Program-made: the position numbers and the translations under genes
NCBI GenBank assembly: GCA_043721235.1
Contig: JAYSRE010000025.1
Coordinates: 1 to 14,800 of the forward strand
Length of the DNA: 14,800 nt
Reading direction: 5' to 3'
DNA from: JAAFIP01 sp043721235
GTDB lineage: Bacteria; Pseudomonadota; Gammaproteobacteria; Burkholderiales; Burkholderiaceae_C
Shown: positions 1-7,407 of the stretch, one piece after another
Numbering within the stretch: position 1 is the first letter of the stretch
Layout: each line of letters begins with the position of its first letter
The notes under the pieces: model-generated
Seen by the model: only the letters and a program-made list of their open reading frames with translations
What the model was told of the DNA's origin: nothing
Databases searched by the model: none

Positions 1-202
1 GCGCCAGATTGCCACTTTCTCAGACCAGCAGGCCAAGCTGGCAACCAGCTTGCAGCAGTCGGTGCTGGACATTAACCAAGGTACTGAGCAAACCTCATCG
101 GCTATTGCCGAGCAAACCGCGTCCACCCAAACTCTGGCCGATTTTTCACGCCGTTTAACGCAGGCTGTGGGCCAGTTTAAATTGACAGAGCAAACCGCGT
201 AA
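1..202 (+). CDS. pilJ: PilJ-type methyl-accepting chemotaxis protein, C-terminal end (partial)
   Basis: The window opens inside a gene read in the frame of positions 2-202 and ending at TAA 200-202, so only about 66 residues are visible. They are a helical, Gln/Ser/Thr/Ala-rich stretch containing ..INQGTEQTSSAIAEQTAST.. and ending ..FSRRLTQAVGQFKLTEQTA. This is the usual look of the tail of an MCP cytoplasmic signalling domain, and the closing LxQAVGQFKL-type segment is familiar from PilJ, the receptor of the type IV pilus Chp pathway. PilJ would signal to a CheA-type kinase through a CheW-like adaptor at the inner membrane pole. The next gene starts 35 bp downstream on the same strand and encodes exactly such a kinase, which supports PilJ over a generic MCP. 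The ligand-binding part lies outside the window. The identification leans on context as much as on sequence. Confidence 0.8.
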   Translation, partial: RQIATFSDQQAKLATSLQQSVLDINQGTEQTSSAIAEQTASTQTLADFSRRLTQAVGQFKLTEQTA

Positions 203-237
203 AGCCAAAATTTGTCACCAGAGCGAGATTTCAGGCT

Positions 238-3063
238 ATGACCTTAGACGACCTGCTGAGCCTGCTGCGCGAAGAGTTTGCACTTGATGTGCCTGCCACG
301 CACCAAGCGCTGGCCGATGCCGTGCACGCGCCTGCAACGGCACCAGGCAACTTAGAACCCATGCTGGGCTTTATAGAGCGCTCCATAGCGGCCAGCGCAC
401 TGGTGGGCTTGCACGGCTGGGGTGGTTATTTGCAGCAGATTGCAGAATACACCGCCGTACAAATAACGGCCCCCCAAGCCCGGGGATTGGTGTGGTTGCA
501 GGGCTGGTTAGCCCCGGCAGAAGCTTATTTGCTAGCGCCCGCTACACCCGCCAGCGTGCAGGAAATCTTGGGGTATTTACGCCAGTGTCCGCAGCAGCCC
601 GACGAAGCTGTGCTGGCTCTGCTGGGCGACATGTTGCTGGTGCCGCCCGCATTGGCCGCTGAAGAGTGGGCCGCTGCCAACGCGCCCTTGGAAGCCGCAC
701 AGCCCGAAGATGTAAGCCTGGCCACTGACGAGGTAGACGCTGGGCTGCTGTCCGCAATGCTGATGGACGCACCTGAGCAACTAGACAAGCTCTTGGTCCA
801 CCTAGACAATCTGGCAGCAGGCACTGCCACTGCGGCGCAGATGGTAGAGGCGCAGCGCATTGCGCATACCTTCAAAGGTTCAGGCAACATTATTGGTCTG
901 CCCGGCATTGGCCGCACTGCCCACCGGCTAGAAGACGTGATGGAGTGGGCGCTAGAGAACGTAGAAAAAAGCCGCCCCGTCAACCCCGCTGCTGTGCGCG
1001 ACATGCAGCACGCTGTGGGTGTGCTGCAGCATATGGTAGCCCACCTGCAGGGCGAGGAAACTGCGCCCACCCAAGCCCAGGAGAGTCTGCAACGTTTGCT
1101 TGACTGGGTGGGCTGGATGCGCGATGGCAGCATAGACGAACAAACGCCCGAGGCTTTGGCCGGTGGCGGGGCTGAGCCTGTGGGCTTGGGCCTGGCGCAA
1201 GGTGCAGCTGAGGGTGCTGCGCAATCCACGGCACCTGCAGCCGACGCGCAAACCTTGCGTGTGGGCGTAGACCGCCTAAGCCGCGTACTGCGCCGCTCGG
1301 GCCAGTCCATCATTAATGCCCAACGCTTTGGCCAACTGGTGCGCGATGCCGATGAACGCCTGGGCGCGCTGGAACTTCACCACGCTCAGCTTAATATTCG
1401 GTTGCGCGAGCTAGAGCAAACGGTGGACAAGCAGGTAGTGCAGCTGCAAGAAAAACGCGAAACCGGCGAAGGCTTTGACCCGCTAGAGATGGACCGCTAC
1501 GATGCACTGCACGGCCTGTCGCGCTTTGTCAGCGAAGCGGTGCAAGACGAACTGGAGTTTGCCCGCGAGGCCAAGAAACACCTGGTGCGAGGAATAGCCC
1601 TGTTGCGCGATGAGGACAACTCTCTGCGCGAACAGCACCGCGAGCTGTTGCAAGCGCGCTTGGTACCGGTTAAAACGGTTGCCGCCCGTTTAAAACGCAA
1701 CGTAGCGCAAACCGCCTCCACCACCGGCAAACAAGTGCAATTGGTCTTGGTAGGTGAAGCCACTACGCTGGACGCAGACGTGCTCAACCGGCTAACTGAA
1801 CCGCTCTTGCACTTGCTGCGCAACGCGGTTGATCATGGCATAGAAGCAGCCCAGGACCGCCTGGCGCAAGGCAAGAGCGCCATGGGCACAGTAACTTTAA
1901 GTTTTAGGCGCAGCGGCCAAGAAGTAGAGGTCATTTGTGCCGACGACGGCCGTGGTCTGGACCTGCCTATGGTGTACGAGAAGGCTGTGGAGTACGGCCT
2001 GATTGTCCCTGGCACCCAGTTGTCCGAGGACGAGCTGCGCCGCTTAATTTTGCGCCCTGGTTTTAGCACCAAAGGCGAAGTCACCGAGGTCTCAGGCCGG
2101 GGCGTGGGCATGGACGTAGTAAACGACCGCGTCAGTGCGCTCAAAGGCCGTATTGAAATTGACAGTACGCCTTACCAAGGCAGCAGCTTTACGCTGCACG
2201 TGCCGGTGTCTACGGGTGCCACCCAGTCTTTGATAGTGAGTTGCACCGATGAATGGGTGGCCTTGCCCGCAGACCAAGTAGTGCAAGCCATGGCCGCCGA
2301 CGAAGTGAAGCTGAGCACTACAGATGGCAAAGTAAGCGTGCTGTATGCAGGCACGGCCTACCCGGCTTACAGTTTGAGCGTGTGGCTGGGCTTTGACGAT
2401 GCAACCGACCTGATGGCCAGCAGTAAACCTTGTGTGCTGGTCAACGCCGCCAGCGGCACCATTGCGCTGGTAGTAGACGCTGTCATCGATGCGCGCGAGC
2501 TGATTTTGCAAGACGTAGGCCGCTTGACACGCCGCATAGCCGGTGTAGTGGGCGGCGCTATGCGCGGTGATGGCAAGCCCATGTTTGTGCTGGACGTGCC
2601 CGCGCTTGAGCGCGCAGCCCGTGCCAGCGTGCGCGTAACGGCTTCGTTGGCACTGCGCAAGCGCTTGGCGGTCAAGAAAACCCGGGTGCTGGTGGTGGAC
2701 GACGCACTCTCGGTGCGCCGCTCTATGGAGCAGCTGCTGGAAGACGCGGGTTACGAAGTCACCAGCGCCAACGATGGTTTCTTGGCACTAGACAGCCTGC
2801 GCGACAAGCCGCCTGCGATTGTGCTGACGGACTTGGAAATGCCCAACTTGAACGGCCTGGACTTGACCAAACGCATTCGGGAAGTGCCCCACTTTATGGA
2901 CATGCCGGTGATTATGATCACCTCGCGTGCGACCGACAAACACCGCGACTTGGCTTTGGATGCAGGCGTAGACCTGTACCTGACCAAGCCCTACACCGAT
3001 GCTGCCTTGCTAGAGCATGTGCGCCGCTTAACGTCGCAAGACGCTGCCTCGCTAAGGCTGTAG
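238..3063 (+). CDS. pilL: ChpA/PilL-like hybrid chemotaxis histidine kinase (Hpt - CheA core - CheW - receiver), type IV pilus signalling
   Basis: This is a CheA-family kinase of 941 residues for type IV pilus twitching control. In order it shows a poorly conserved N-terminal region (about 1-165), an Hpt domain with phospho-acceptor His210 in AHTFKGSG, a helical dimerisation stretch (about 390-480), and a GHKL ATPase with N box LLRNAVDHG (Asn529, His533). The G1 box is DDGRG (569-573) and the G2 box SGRGVGMD (619-626). A CheW-like domain (about 660-795) and a C-terminal receiver follow, the latter with Asp821/Asp822, phospho-acceptor Asp865 in LTDLEMP and Lys917. All catalytic residues seem present. 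Pseudomonas ChpA is about 2.5 times longer and carries many Hpt modules, whereas only one clear Hpt is visible here; the N-terminus may hold a degenerate one. It follows the PilJ-like receptor gene by 35 bp, so the two are probably cotranscribed. The ATG at 238 has only a weak purine tract (GAGCGAGA) upstream. Confidence 0.93.
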   Translation: MTLDDLLSLLREEFALDVPATHQALADAVHAPATAPGNLEPMLGFIERSIAASALVGLHGWGGYLQQIAEYTAVQITAPQARGLVWLQGWLAPAEAYLLAPATPASVQEILGYLRQCPQQPDEAVLALLGDMLLVPPALAAEEWAAANAPLEAAQPEDVSLATDEVDAGLLSAMLMDAPEQLDKLLVHLDNLAAGTATAAQMVEAQRIAHTFKGSGNIIGLPGIGRTAHRLEDVMEWALENVEKSRPVNPAAVRDMQHAVGVLQHMVAHLQGEETAPTQAQESLQRLLDWVGWMRDGSIDEQTPEALAGGGAEPVGLGLAQGAAEGAAQSTAPAADAQTLRVGVDRLSRVLRRSGQSIINAQRFGQLVRDADERLGALELHHAQLNIRLRELEQTVDKQVVQLQEKRETGEGFDPLEMDRYDALHGLSRFVSEAVQDELEFAREAKKHLVRGIALLRDEDNSLREQHRELLQARLVPVKTVAARLKRNVAQTASTTGKQVQLVLVGEATTLDADVLNRLTEPLLHLLRNAVDHGIEAAQDRLAQGKSAMGTVTLSFRRSGQEVEVICADDGRGLDLPMVYEKAVEYGLIVPGTQLSEDELRRLILRPGFSTKGEVTEVSGRGVGMDVVNDRVSALKGRIEIDSTPYQGSSFTLHVPVSTGATQSLIVSCTDEWVALPADQVVQAMAADEVKLSTTDGKVSVLYAGTAYPAYSLSVWLGFDDATDLMASSKPCVLVNAASGTIALVVDAVIDARELILQDVGRLTRRIAGVVGGAMRGDGKPMFVLDVPALERAARASVRVTASLALRKRLAVKKTRVLVVDDALSVRRSMEQLLEDAGYEVTSANDGFLALDSLRDKPPAIVLTDLEMPNLNGLDLTKRIREVPHFMDMPVIMITSRATDKHRDLALDAGVDLYLTKPYTDAALLEHVRRLTSQDAASLRL

Positions 3064-3107
3064 CGCGCAGGCAAACGGCTGCACTAACCACTGCAAGCGC
3101 CATGGCT

Positions 3108-3152
3108 TAGCTGCAGTTTAGTTATGGGCCTAGCTGCAGCCTAGTCGTGGCC
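3108..3152. repeat. Imperfect tandem duplication, 23 bp + 22 bp, at the 3' end of the EamA gene
   Basis: Two adjacent units both begin TAGCTGCAG and end GGCC, at 3108-3130 and 3131-3152. They differ by a few substitutions and one indel. The second unit contains the EamA stop codon (3141-3143, minus strand). The units fill most of the 77-bp gap between the convergent pilL-like and EamA genes. No clear GC hairpin followed by a T run was found here, so a terminator role is not supported. Confidence 0.6.
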
Positions 3153-4046
3153 TTTACTGTCAGCCAAAGCCGCCCATGTTGCTGCAGCCAAAATAAGCGC
3201 ACCGCCCCACAGGGTGCGGGGGTCCAGCTGGGCTACCCCCATCAGTACGGATGAGGCGCTGGCAAACACAATTTCAGACAACATGACCAAAGCCGTGGTG
3301 GCGCTGCGCAGGTGGGCAGCGCCGTACTGCAGGGCCAGGTTGCCTAGCAAAAATGCCACCGCCAAGGCCAGCACCAGCAGCACCCAGCTGCTGGCAGGCG
3401 CGGGCAACTCCGGCACCCAGCCCGCTGCGCCGCCCCACAGCGCCACAGCGGTGGCCATGGCCGCGCCGCCGCCAAACATGGCTAACACGCGCAATTCGGC
3501 AGGGGCCGTGCGCAGTTTGCGCAGCATGGTACTGGTTAGCGCAAAGCACATACCGCCCATCAAGGCCAAATAGTCGGGCAGGCTTTGCGGTAGCGGCCAA
3601 GGTGAGCCCGGTTGCTTAAGCACCAGCAGCACACCGGACAAAGCTATTACCAGGCGCAATAGCGCCATAGGCTGGGGTTTTTCTCCCAGCACCAGCCAAG
3701 CCAACAGCACCGCCCAAGCAGGCATGAGGTAAAACAGCAGCACCACGCGCACCACGTCGCCCACGGTAACGGCCCAGTTAAAACCTACATTGGCCAAGCC
3801 CGAGCCCAAGGCCAGTACCCACAAGCCGGGGTGGGCTACAGCGCCTCGCCAAGGCACCTTGCGCAACACCAGCACACATGCCACGGCAAACCAGTACACC
3901 AGCGCAGTAGCCCACAGTGGGTGCAGGCCATCGGCTTGCAGCAGGCGAAAGGGCCACCACGAAACGCCCCACACAAATGCGTTGCACAGTAGCAAAACGG
4001 CGGCCAGCCGTGCGTGCGTGCTGCGCGCAGCAGGCACGTCAGCCAT
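3141..4046 (-). CDS. EamA-family (DMT superfamily) membrane transporter
   Basis: This is a polytopic inner-membrane protein of 301 residues from the chosen ATG at 4046 (protein begins MADVPAARS). It is strongly hydrophobic with about ten predicted helices in two similar halves, as in EamA/RhaT-type drug/metabolite transporters. The motif LFYLMPAWAVLLAWLVLGE, at the end of the first half, is the hallmark GE-containing helix of EamA domains. The second half contains ..RSATTALVMLSEIVFASASSV.., the equivalent position. Such proteins usually export metabolites or amino acids; the substrate cannot be told from sequence. The reading frame is open to 4118, but the 24 extra residues lie inside lplT and lack transporter character. 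The start at 4046 gives an 8-bp overlap with the lplT stop (TGA at 4041-4039), suggesting translational coupling in an lplT-eamA transcript. Confidence 0.88.
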   Translation of the reverse strand: MADVPAARSTHARLAAVLLLCNAFVWGVSWWPFRLLQADGLHPLWATALVYWFAVACVLVLRKVPWRGAVAHPGLWVLALGSGLANVGFNWAVTVGDVVRVVLLFYLMPAWAVLLAWLVLGEKPQPMALLRLVIALSGVLLVLKQPGSPWPLPQSLPDYLALMGGMCFALTSTMLRKLRTAPAELRVLAMFGGGAAMATAVALWGGAAGWVPELPAPASSWVLLVLALAVAFLLGNLALQYGAAHLRSATTALVMLSEIVFASASSVLMGVAQLDPRTLWGGALILAAATWAALADSKGHD

Positions 4047-5379
4047 GCAGGTTGTCGTTGCGTGCAATATGCAAAAGCCGCTCCAGCTCGGCTTGGTGGT
4101 GCACCAGGTTAGACGCATGCCAACGCTTGATTAACCACATCACGCCGGCTACCAGCACGCCAAATAAGGTGATGGCCAAATACGCGCTCAGCTGCTCAGG
4201 CTCCATGTCGTCAAGGCGCAGCGTCTCTGCCAATGCAAAGTCAGACCAGTCCACGGTTGAGATTAAAGTGTACAGAGCACCCAAACCCAAAATGCAAGCT
4301 TGCTCGTTGAAGTTTTGCACCGCAATCGAACGGCCTGCGCCCATCAGGTTATGGCCCCGGTGCTGCAGCAGTGCATTCATAGGTACCACCAAAAAGCCGC
4401 CAATGGCACCCAACAAAATTAAAAACGGTGCGGCCACCCACACGTTGTCAATAAAGTTCAGCACAATCATCAAAAGGCCCATGGCAATGCCCAAGGGCAT
4501 CACATGGGTGGCATGTTCCAAGCGCATTTTCATCGACGCGACCACCGCGCCAATGGCGGTGCCAATCGCCACCACGCCGACCAAAGACGAGGCTTGCGTG
4601 GTGCTGTAGCCCAAAGCCGCAGCGCTCCAGGCCAACACGATGTAGCGCAAATTACCGCTTACACCCCAAAACAGCGTAGTGGTAGCCAATGATATTTGGC
4701 CTAGCTTGTCGCGCCACAGCGCAATGTTGCAAGTCCAAAAATCTGGCAGCAAAGTGAACAGGTTGCGCGGTAGCGGGCGCATGTCCGCACCGGTGAGCGG
4801 GATGCGCGTGTTAAACCAAGCGGCCAGCAAGTAGATAAAAATCAATGCCGAAATGGCCGCTTCGGGGGGCGTGTTGATGCCAGTTTCCAAAATTGGAAAA
4901 TCAAATGATAAAAGCAAATGCGATACAGAATGGCCCACCAACTGCCCGCCCAACAGCACACCCAAAATGATCGAGGTAATGGTCAGCCCCTCGATCCAGC
5001 CATTGGCTTTAACCAATTGTGACGAGGGTAGCAGCTCCGTCAAAATACCGTATTTAGCGGGCGAATAGGCCGCAGCGCCCAAGCCCACCACGGCATAGGC
5101 CACCAGTGGGTGCGAGCCAAACAGCATCATCAGGCAGCCCAGCACTTTAATGGTGTTACTGATTAACATAACCCGGCCCTTGGGCTGCGAGTCTGCAAAT
5201 GCGCCGACAAAAGGCGCAAGCAGCACGTAAAAGAGGGCAAACATAGGCACCAAAGCGGCGCGTTGCCATTCGGGTTCATCGCTCTCGCGCAGCAGTTCTA
5301 CGGCGGCTACAAACAAAGCGTTATCGGCCAGCGAGCTGAAAAACTGCGCTGACATAATGGTGTAAAAGCCACGTTTCAC
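4039..5379 (-). CDS. lplT: Lysophospholipid transporter LplT (MFS)
   Basis: This 446-residue protein has about 12 transmembrane segments. In E. coli, LplT flips lysophosphatidylethanolamine and lysophosphatidylglycerol across the inner membrane for re-acylation by Aas. Family signatures are clear: SLADNALF near residues 17-23, the MFS loop ADSQPKGRV (62-70), AAAYSPAKYGIL (102-113) followed by LVKANGWIEG, and late in the protein VPMNALLQHRG and SIAVQNFNEQ. These match what I recall of E. coli LplT over its whole length. The start is a GTG (5379-5377), because MKRGFYTIM.. is the expected N-terminus; an ATG eight codons later is an alternative. Neither has a good Shine-Dalgarno sequence. The gene is divergent from alr with 144 bp between them and overlaps the EamA gene downstream. 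No aas acyltransferase gene is in the window. Confidence 0.93.
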   Translation of the reverse strand: MKRGFYTIMSAQFFSSLADNALFVAAVELLRESDEPEWQRAALVPMFALFYVLLAPFVGAFADSQPKGRVMLISNTIKVLGCLMMLFGSHPLVAYAVVGLGAAAYSPAKYGILTELLPSSQLVKANGWIEGLTITSIILGVLLGGQLVGHSVSHLLLSFDFPILETGINTPPEAAISALIFIYLLAAWFNTRIPLTGADMRPLPRNLFTLLPDFWTCNIALWRDKLGQISLATTTLFWGVSGNLRYIVLAWSAAALGYSTTQASSLVGVVAIGTAIGAVVASMKMRLEHATHVMPLGIAMGLLMIVLNFIDNVWVAAPFLILLGAIGGFLVVPMNALLQHRGHNLMGAGRSIAVQNFNEQACILGLGALYTLISTVDWSDFALAETLRLDDMEPEQLSAYLAITLFGVLVAGVMWLIKRWHASNLVHHQAELERLLHIARNDNLHG

Positions 5380-5523
5380 GGGATGATCAATTCACTGGAT
5401 AACTAACACAGAGGTTTATAGCACGCCCGCATGACCTGCGCGGGTTAAGCTGACCAGCCATAACTAGCGAGTTACCTGCTTGACAGTCGCATAATCTTAG
5501 TTTTTAAACTGCAAGACACTACC
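5380..5523. promoter_or_regulatory. Divergent lplT/alr intergenic region with a candidate alr promoter
   Basis: These 144 bp must carry the promoters of both lplT (minus) and alr (plus). A perfect -35 hexamer TTGACA lies at 5480-5485. With a 17-bp spacer it is followed by TTTAAA at 5503-5508 (4 of 6 to consensus), which would start transcription only about 8-10 bases before the alr ATG. A CATAAT at 5490-5495 is a better -10 box but has no -35 at proper distance. On the minus strand, TATAAA (complement of 5415-5420) is a possible lplT -10 box with no recognisable -35. None of these is proven. Confidence 0.35.
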
Positions 5524-6633
5524 ATGCCACGCCCTATTTTAGCTACCATCGACACCGCTGCACTGCGCCATAACCTGCAGCACGCCCGCATGGCAGCGCC
5601 CGATGCGAAAGCCTGGGCGGTGGTCAAGGCCAACGCCTACGGCCACGGCATAGAACGTGCTTTTGACGGCCTGCGCGGTGCCGATGGCTTTGCCTTGCTA
5701 GACCTTAATGAAGCGCAGCGCGTGCGCGACCTGGGCTGGCGCGGGCCCATATTATTGCTAGAAGGTGTGTTTGAAGCACGCGACCTAGAGCTGTGCTCGC
5801 GCCTGTCGCTGTGGCACACGGTGCACTGCAGCGCACAAATTGACATGCTGGCGGCGCACAAAACCAATGCGCCCCACCGTGTGTTCCTCAAAATGAACTC
5901 GGGCATGAACCGTTTAGGGTTTAAACCCGAAAGCTACCGCAGCGCTTGGACGCGGCTTAACGCCTTGCCCCAGGTCGATGAAATATCGCTGATGACGCAC
6001 TTTAGCGATGCCGACGCCCGCCGTTTTGGCCAAGACGGCATTGCCCACCAGCTGGCCACCTTTAATGCAGCTACGCAAGACTTGTCGGGCGAACGTTCGC
6101 TCAGCAACAGCGCCGCCACCCTGCGCTACAGCGCACAAGCCTTGCGCACCGACTGGATCCGCCCCGGCATTACGCTGTATGGCAGTGCGGTCGACTACCC
6201 AGAGCACGACATTGCGCACTGGGACTTGCGGCCCACCATGACCCTGGCCAGCCAAGTGATTGCCACACAAGACCTGGCTGTGGGCGACAGTGTGGGCTAT
6301 GGCTCGTCGTTTGTGGCCGACCGGCCCCTGCGCATTGCCGTGGTGGCCTGTGGCTATGCCGACGGTTATCCGCGCCTGTGCCCTACCGGCACCCCCGTGC
6401 TGGTAGGCGGTGTGCGCACCCGCACGGTGGGCCGCGTCAGCATGGACATGGTTACGGTAGACATTACGCAGTTGCCCGAGGCTGCGCTAGGCACCGAGGT
6501 GACGATGTGGGGCCGCGCCAGCACAGGCGCAGTGCTGCCTATTGACGAGGTGGCCGCTGCCGCAGGCACGGTGGGCTACGAGCTGATGTGTGCTCTGGCA
6601 AGCCGCGTGCCTGTGGCAGTGGTGCAAGACTGA
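5524..6633 (+). CDS. alr: Alanine racemase, PLP-dependent
   Basis: This enzyme interconverts L- and D-alanine in the cytoplasm and supplies D-Ala for the peptidoglycan stem peptide. At 369 residues it has the family's usual length. The N-terminal TIM-barrel carries the PLP site VVKANAYGHG, with Lys35 forming the internal aldimine and Tyr39 in the conserved position. The barrel continues with LKMNSGMNRLGF and LMTHFSDAD, and the IRPGITLYG segment precedes the C-terminal beta domain. There, SVGYGSSF supplies the second catalytic base Tyr259, and ACGYADGYPR (275-284) and GRVSMDM (substrate/PLP contacts) follow. All catalytic residues are intact. It is divergent from lplT, which also serves envelope maintenance. 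The ATG at 5524 gives the normal N-terminus (PRPILATIDTAALRHN), although only a weak AAGA lies upstream. I cannot separate a housekeeping alr from a catabolic dadX by sequence; no dadA neighbour is seen. Confidence 0.96.
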   Translation: MPRPILATIDTAALRHNLQHARMAAPDAKAWAVVKANAYGHGIERAFDGLRGADGFALLDLNEAQRVRDLGWRGPILLLEGVFEARDLELCSRLSLWHTVHCSAQIDMLAAHKTNAPHRVFLKMNSGMNRLGFKPESYRSAWTRLNALPQVDEISLMTHFSDADARRFGQDGIAHQLATFNAATQDLSGERSLSNSAATLRYSAQALRTDWIRPGITLYGSAVDYPEHDIAHWDLRPTMTLASQVIATQDLAVGDSVGYGSSFVADRPLRIAVVACGYADGYPRLCPTGTPVLVGGVRTRTVGRVSMDMVTVDITQLPEAALGTEVTMWGRASTGAVLPIDEVAAAAGTVGYELMCALASRVPVAVVQD

Positions 6634-6792
6634 AGACCGTTTTGTCCACGCCGCTGCTTGCGAATGGCCTATTTTGTAATAAAAAGTGATTTATTTTGAA
6701 CGCAGCAAATAGCAAGCGATTAGCCATGGCAGCGCAGTATTGCCCTAGAATCGAACCCAAATAATCAGCACTTTTAAGAAACACCTTCTCCC

Positions 6793-7407
6793 ATGAAATT
6801 GATCGGCGCCGTTACCAGTCCCTATGTTCGCAAGGTGCGTGTTGTGATGGCTGAAAAGAAACTTGATTTTCAATTCGTTACTGAAGATGTCTGGGCTGCT
6901 ACCACCACGATTGGTGATGCCAACCCACTGGGCAAAGTGCCTTGCTTGGTGATGGAAGGCGGCGAGGCGCTGTTTGATTCGCGCGTCATTGTTGAATATA
7001 TCGACACCTTGTCCCCTGTGGGCAAGCTGATTCCTCCTGTAGGCCGTGAGCGCGCTGAGGTAAAAACCTGGGAGGCGCTGGCCGATGGCGTGTTGGATGC
7101 TGCTATTTTGGCGCGCCTGGAAACCACCTGGGCGGGCCGCAGCGAGGCCCAGCGCAGCACAGCGTGGATCGACCGGCAAATGGGCAAAATTTCAGCCGGG
7201 CTCAAAGCAGTCAGTCAAGGCCTGGGCGACAAGCCGTATTGCGCCGGCATTCACTTTAGCTTGGCAGATATTGCCGTGGGCTGCATGCTGGGATATTTGG
7301 ACTTTCGTTTCCCGCAAATTAACTGGCGTGCAGACTACGCCAACCTGGCCAAGCTGGACGACAAGCTGGCCACACGGGTAAGCTTTGTCGATACCAAGCC
7401 AGCCTAA
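6793..7407 (+). CDS. yibF: Glutathione S-transferase family protein, YibF-like
   Basis: This soluble GST-fold protein of 204 residues resembles E. coli YibF along its whole length. The thioredoxin-like N-terminal domain (about 1-78) begins MKLIGAVTSPYVRKVRV with Ser9 at the usual glutathione-activating position. It continues with NPLGKVP (44-50, cis-Pro50) and FDSRVIVEYI (61-70), where Asp62-Ser63 would hold the gamma-glutamyl group. The helical C-terminal domain carries LADGVLDA and the N-capping segment SLADIAVG around Asp159. The cellular substrate of YibF-like proteins is not known, so only glutathione binding is inferred. It lies 159 bp downstream of alr on the same strand; with that gap it may have its own promoter, though no convincing one was seen and the start has no clear Shine-Dalgarno. 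Its TAA overlaps the stop of the convergent oxidoreductase gene by 4 bp. Confidence 0.9.
   Translation: MKLIGAVTSPYVRKVRVVMAEKKLDFQFVTEDVWAATTTIGDANPLGKVPCLVMEGGEALFDSRVIVEYIDTLSPVGKLIPPVGRERAEVKTWEALADGVLDAAILARLETTWAGRSEAQRSTAWIDRQMGKISAGLKAVSQGLGDKPYCAGIHFSLADIAVGCMLGYLDFRFPQINWRADYANLAKLDDKLATRVSFVDTKPA

Noticed and set aside
525..1313. Long minus-strand open frame of 262 codons opposite the ChpA/PilL-like gene
   Set aside because: Ser/Ala/Arg-rich composition typical of an antisense shadow of GC-rich coding DNA, no domain, and it lies wholly inside a well-supported gene.
3064..3140. Bidirectional terminator between pilL-like and EamA genes
   Set aside because: Only the TAGCTGCAG repeat was found; no stable GC stem with a T run on either strand.
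4047..4118. 24-codon N-terminal extension of the EamA transporter
   Set aside because: The extra residues overlap the lplT coding sequence and do not look like transporter sequence; the start at 4046 gives a normal short overlap.
6678..6695. AATAAA-AAGTGA-TTTATT hairpin after alr as a terminator
   Set aside because: The stem is six A-T pairs only and is not followed by a clean T run, so it is too weak to call.
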